The notes under the pieces: model-generated
Databases searched by the model: none
What the model was told of the DNA's origin: nothing
Seen by the model: the letters and a program-made list of their open reading frames with translations, nothing else
Position numbers and translations under genes: made by a program
NCBI RefSeq assembly: GCF_036373705.1
Contig: NW_027102664.1
Location: 124,001-188,000 of the forward strand
Length of the DNA stretch: 64,000 nt
Reading direction: 5' to 3'
From: Amia ocellicauda
Taxonomy: Eukaryota; Chordata; Actinopteri; Amiiformes; Amiidae
Shown here: positions 61,445 through 64,000 of the stretch, one piece after another
Layout of the letters: each line of letters begins with the position of its first letter
Numbering within the stretch: position 1 is the first letter of the stretch

Positions 61445-62173
61445 TTAATAATGTACACACTGTTTCAGGGGTCGAAAATGTAGTTTGACAATAACTTTAC
61501 CGAAGCGGAAGGGTACGTTGATATTCTGATCCGATTTGACTTCGATCGTGATGTTGTCAAAGTGGGTCTTTGAGACTGGTACGTAGTGTGGCTTGTCATA
61601 AGTAATTGTGACCATGTCATTGCTTTTACCTTTAATAAGTACATTTCTCAAAAGGGGGACATAACTATCCCCGACCCTCTGGTGGGTTATGATATCCGTA
61701 TACACATAAAGAGTGTAAAAGCCGCCCCACCACTTCTGAGAACCTGCTCTCTGTGTCAGAATAGAACCCTAATATACGCCCCAGTTGGCCGCTGGTTTGA
61801 ATGCTAATACCTGGTTTTGACACCTTGTACACTCTGTTTTTAATAGGGTTGTAATATAGCTTGATGTTGGGGGTGCCTTCTGAGAACTGTTTATGCATCT
61901 CATCTAATATTTTATCCACATTGTCATAATAACCTCCTTGTATCGTGAATATCCATTGATTTTAACATCATCAAAAATGGCGAAGGTGGCATCCTTATCT
62001 TGTAAAACAGCCCAAGTGTAAGGATACTGTATTTCCGCCAACCCCACTTCCCACGACCCCCTTAGATCTATAGATTTTCCAAATTGTACCGTGTAACTGG
62101 ATATTTCATTTTTAGGGTATATATCGAGAGAGGCGTTACTGGGTAGAGTCACGTAGAAGCCTCCTGATTCCAT
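61445..62173 (-). pseudogene. Penton/minor capsid protein, frameshifted (element 4)
   Basis: Carries the common frame change near 61725 plus a private small deletion near 61957 (after FDDVK). Confidence 0.82.
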
Positions 62174-62219
62174 CTTGAGTACCGAAAGTAATGCCCCCAA
62201 CCTACCCACGGGCATGTTG

Positions 62220-63311
62220 TTATAAGGATTGAATATCGCAAACCTGTTGTTCCGGGACCCAACTATTGAACTTTTCAGGCCATCCAAGCCATTTCACCAA
62301 CACGTATTTTTTCCGGTTCTGGGTTTTTTCAGCTAATATCTTTTCAACTCTGTATACACTGTCTTTACCCACAATCATTTTTTGTAACTCGGCTTCGTAA
62401 AACGTTCCTTCTATATCCTCCCCGTCATAGTCTTTCAACCGGTACACGGGGGGGTCTCAAGCCAACTGTTCGGTAACTGTAAAATATTCGTCAGAAAATG
62501 TTTGTTCATAACCTTTGGCAAAAGTACTCCTTAGCTTTGAAACGCGAACCACATCACCGATGTTGAACTTATAAGTAGTTTTTCCCTTCTTAATAAATGG
62601 TCCGTATAATTCTTTATAGACCTTAAAAGAATTACTTTGATCAACATCTATAGGCTTCATTTTAATACTGGTGTGATACCCTTGGTTGTAAGCATCGATA
62701 AAATCCTGAACTTTATCAAAATACTTGAACGTGTTGACCGCTGTAAAATATCTCCAGATTTTGGTCTTCATGGTGCGGTTAAACCTCTCCACTACCAATG
62801 CCTTAAGCTCATTACCGGTGGTGAAATGATGTATTTTGTGTCTCTTCAGTAGATTCTGAAATTCTCTGTTGAGAAACTCTTTTCCTTTATCAGTCTGCAG
62901 TTTTTTAGGACATCGACCCTGGGACAATATATCCTCAAAGGCCCTTGTCACCGCCCGACCTGTTTTTTTATGTAGAATGCGAGCCCAGGCATATTTTGAT
63001 AACACATCGATACACATCAACATCAATTTGTGACCATTGTTATGTTTTGATAAATTTGACATATCGACTAGATCCATTTGCCATTGTGAGTCTATGTCAG
63101 TTGCATATACACGGTTTCTTTTAAAGTTAATCCTGAGAGGTTTATGTAAGGTATAGGCGTCTTGTTCCCGTAACCATTCTGAAACAACCACATCATTAAC
63201 CTTCACTCCGGCCTCAGCGAGTCCTCTTTGAAAACCCTTCTTACCCGCCAAACCCCCAATCTTGGCTGGGTTGTAGTATAGTTCCTGCATTTGGGGAGCT
63301 TGCCGAGTCAT
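62220..63311 (-). pseudogene. Integrase, nonsense mutation (element 4)
   Basis: TGA near 62457 replaces the Arg codon of LARDPP, between core and chromodomain. The catalytic core (284 codons) and the chromodomain piece are each open. Confidence 0.9.
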
Positions 63312-63483
63312 TCTGTCAAATAACCAAACAGACCCACACTATGCGCAAAGTTTTTATACAAGGTTTTTTATTCAACTTCAGGAGAGCAGATACCCCTTTT
63401 TAGACATTTGAGAAAAGTATAACATACACAACAATTTTTTCTACGGTCCAGACAAAAAGAAATCAGATGATTGGTTACTTGAT
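63312..63483 (-). terminator. 3' region of right-end genes (element 4)
   Basis: Minus-strand AATAAA as TTTATT at 63367-63372. Confidence 0.5.
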
Positions 63484-63876
63484 CTATATCAACAAATATA
63501 CCTGTTTCTTTATCTTGTAGGCACACACCTCAGTTACATATGTAAATAAAACAACAATATGACCTATTTTAAAAGTAAACAGAGGTGTATTAAACATGCT
63601 CAGCAAAAGGTCATACAGATGTTGATGATATGGCCTAATATCATTCTTGGCCCCCTTGAGCGCTTCATCCCAGTGTTCGTACCCCCCGGTCTTTGTTACA
63701 GCAGCCATTCACTTTTCCAGGTTTGAAAGTTGATCCTCATCGATGGTTAAATCTGTAGAGAAAAGGCTCGCGTTGGCTACTTTTCTGTCAAGCACATGGT
63801 GTAATAGCGCTCTCAGGTTAGCTGCAGAGTGTTGATGACAGAACCAGTTGCAGAAGCAGTCCAGAACATTCCCCAT
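63484..63876 (-). pseudogene. Bcl-2-like candidate with TGA (element 4)
   Basis: Same TGA as element 1 (here near 63709-63711), after NLEK. Confidence 0.6.
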
Positions 63877-63888
63877 GTTCAAAGTCCC

Positions 63889-64000
63889 TTAGTTCAGGTC
63901 AGAGTCTGAATCAGTGGCGTAGATGTCGAATTCTTCGTCGCTGTCCCCAGCTTTAACTTCTTTACGGAAGAAATAAGCTTTTAGCTTGCCAGCGGTTTTT
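63889..64000 (-). CDS. 282-aa protein, 3' part at window edge (element 4)
   Basis: Last about 37 codons (KTAGKLKAYFFRKEVKAGDSDEE and acidic tail). The rest lies beyond the window. Confidence 0.65.
   Translation of the reverse strand, partial: KTAGKLKAYFFRKEVKAGDSDEEFDIYATDSDSDLN

Larger units (their letters stand above)
49741..64000 (+). mobile_element. Element 4: Polinton/adintovirus-like provirus, left 14 kb
   Basis: Complete left end; the window closes inside the 282-aa gene. ATPase, 111-aa, 247-aa and protease are open. PolB, spliced gene, penton, integrase and Bcl-2-like genes are broken, and the basic-protein and capsid genes are fused into one frame. Confidence 0.94.

Noticed and set aside
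1-64000. Four independent insertions into the same site
   Set aside because: All copies share several identical disabling changes and the spacers between them are themselves duplicated, so copying of one insertion is more economical. Not fully excluded.

Overview
The window is a tandem array of four closely similar copies of one endogenous DNA virus-like element of the Polinton/Maverick (adintovirus-like) group. The copies sit in an array of repeated tRNA-Val genes in what must be a eukaryotic genome. tRNA-Val genes with vertebrate-type sequence (anticodons AAC and CAC), spliced genes, AATAAA signals and a Bcl-2-like candidate gene suggest a vertebrate, most likely a fish or amphibian; the host assignment is inference.

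Layout. Element 1 covers 1-10560 (left end outside the window). Element 2 covers 14692 to about 30206 (right end lost). Element 3 covers 31229-46904 (both ends present, 15,676 bp). Element 4 starts at 49741 and runs off the window. Complete ends carry about 184-bp terminal inverted repeats starting AGTAGATAGT, flanked by the 6-bp target duplication CTTATG. Between the elements lie host spacers (10567-14685, 30207-31222, 46911-49734) with 11 tRNA-Val genes or relics, (TGA)n/(TTG)n tracts, and four unoccupied copies of the same CTTATG target site.

Gene plan of each element, left to right. Plus strand: a seven-exon proline/serine-rich gene, protein-primed DNA polymerase B, packaging ATPase, a 111-aa basic/hydrophobic protein and a 247-aa protein. 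Convergent minus strand: adenain-like protease, double-jelly-roll major capsid protein, small basic virion-like protein, penton/minor capsid protein, and DDE integrase with chromodomain. Further right, still minus: a Bcl-2-like candidate, a 282-aa protein with a Cys/His motif, and a 236-aa protein next to the right terminal repeat. Replication (PolB), integration (integrase) and virion formation (ATPase, protease, capsid proteins) are thus all represented, with accessory genes at both ends.

No copy is intact. Four lesions (or recoding sites) are common to every copy in which the site is present: a stop two codons after the first PolB ATG, a -1 frame change in PolB, an in-frame TAA in PolB, and a frame change in the penton gene. 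Copy-specific lesions are added on top. This, the single shared insertion site, and the alternating pattern of shared variants (1 with 3, 2 with 4 over much of the length) point to amplification of an already defective provirus together with its tRNA-Val flanks, followed by exchange among copies, rather than four independent insertions.
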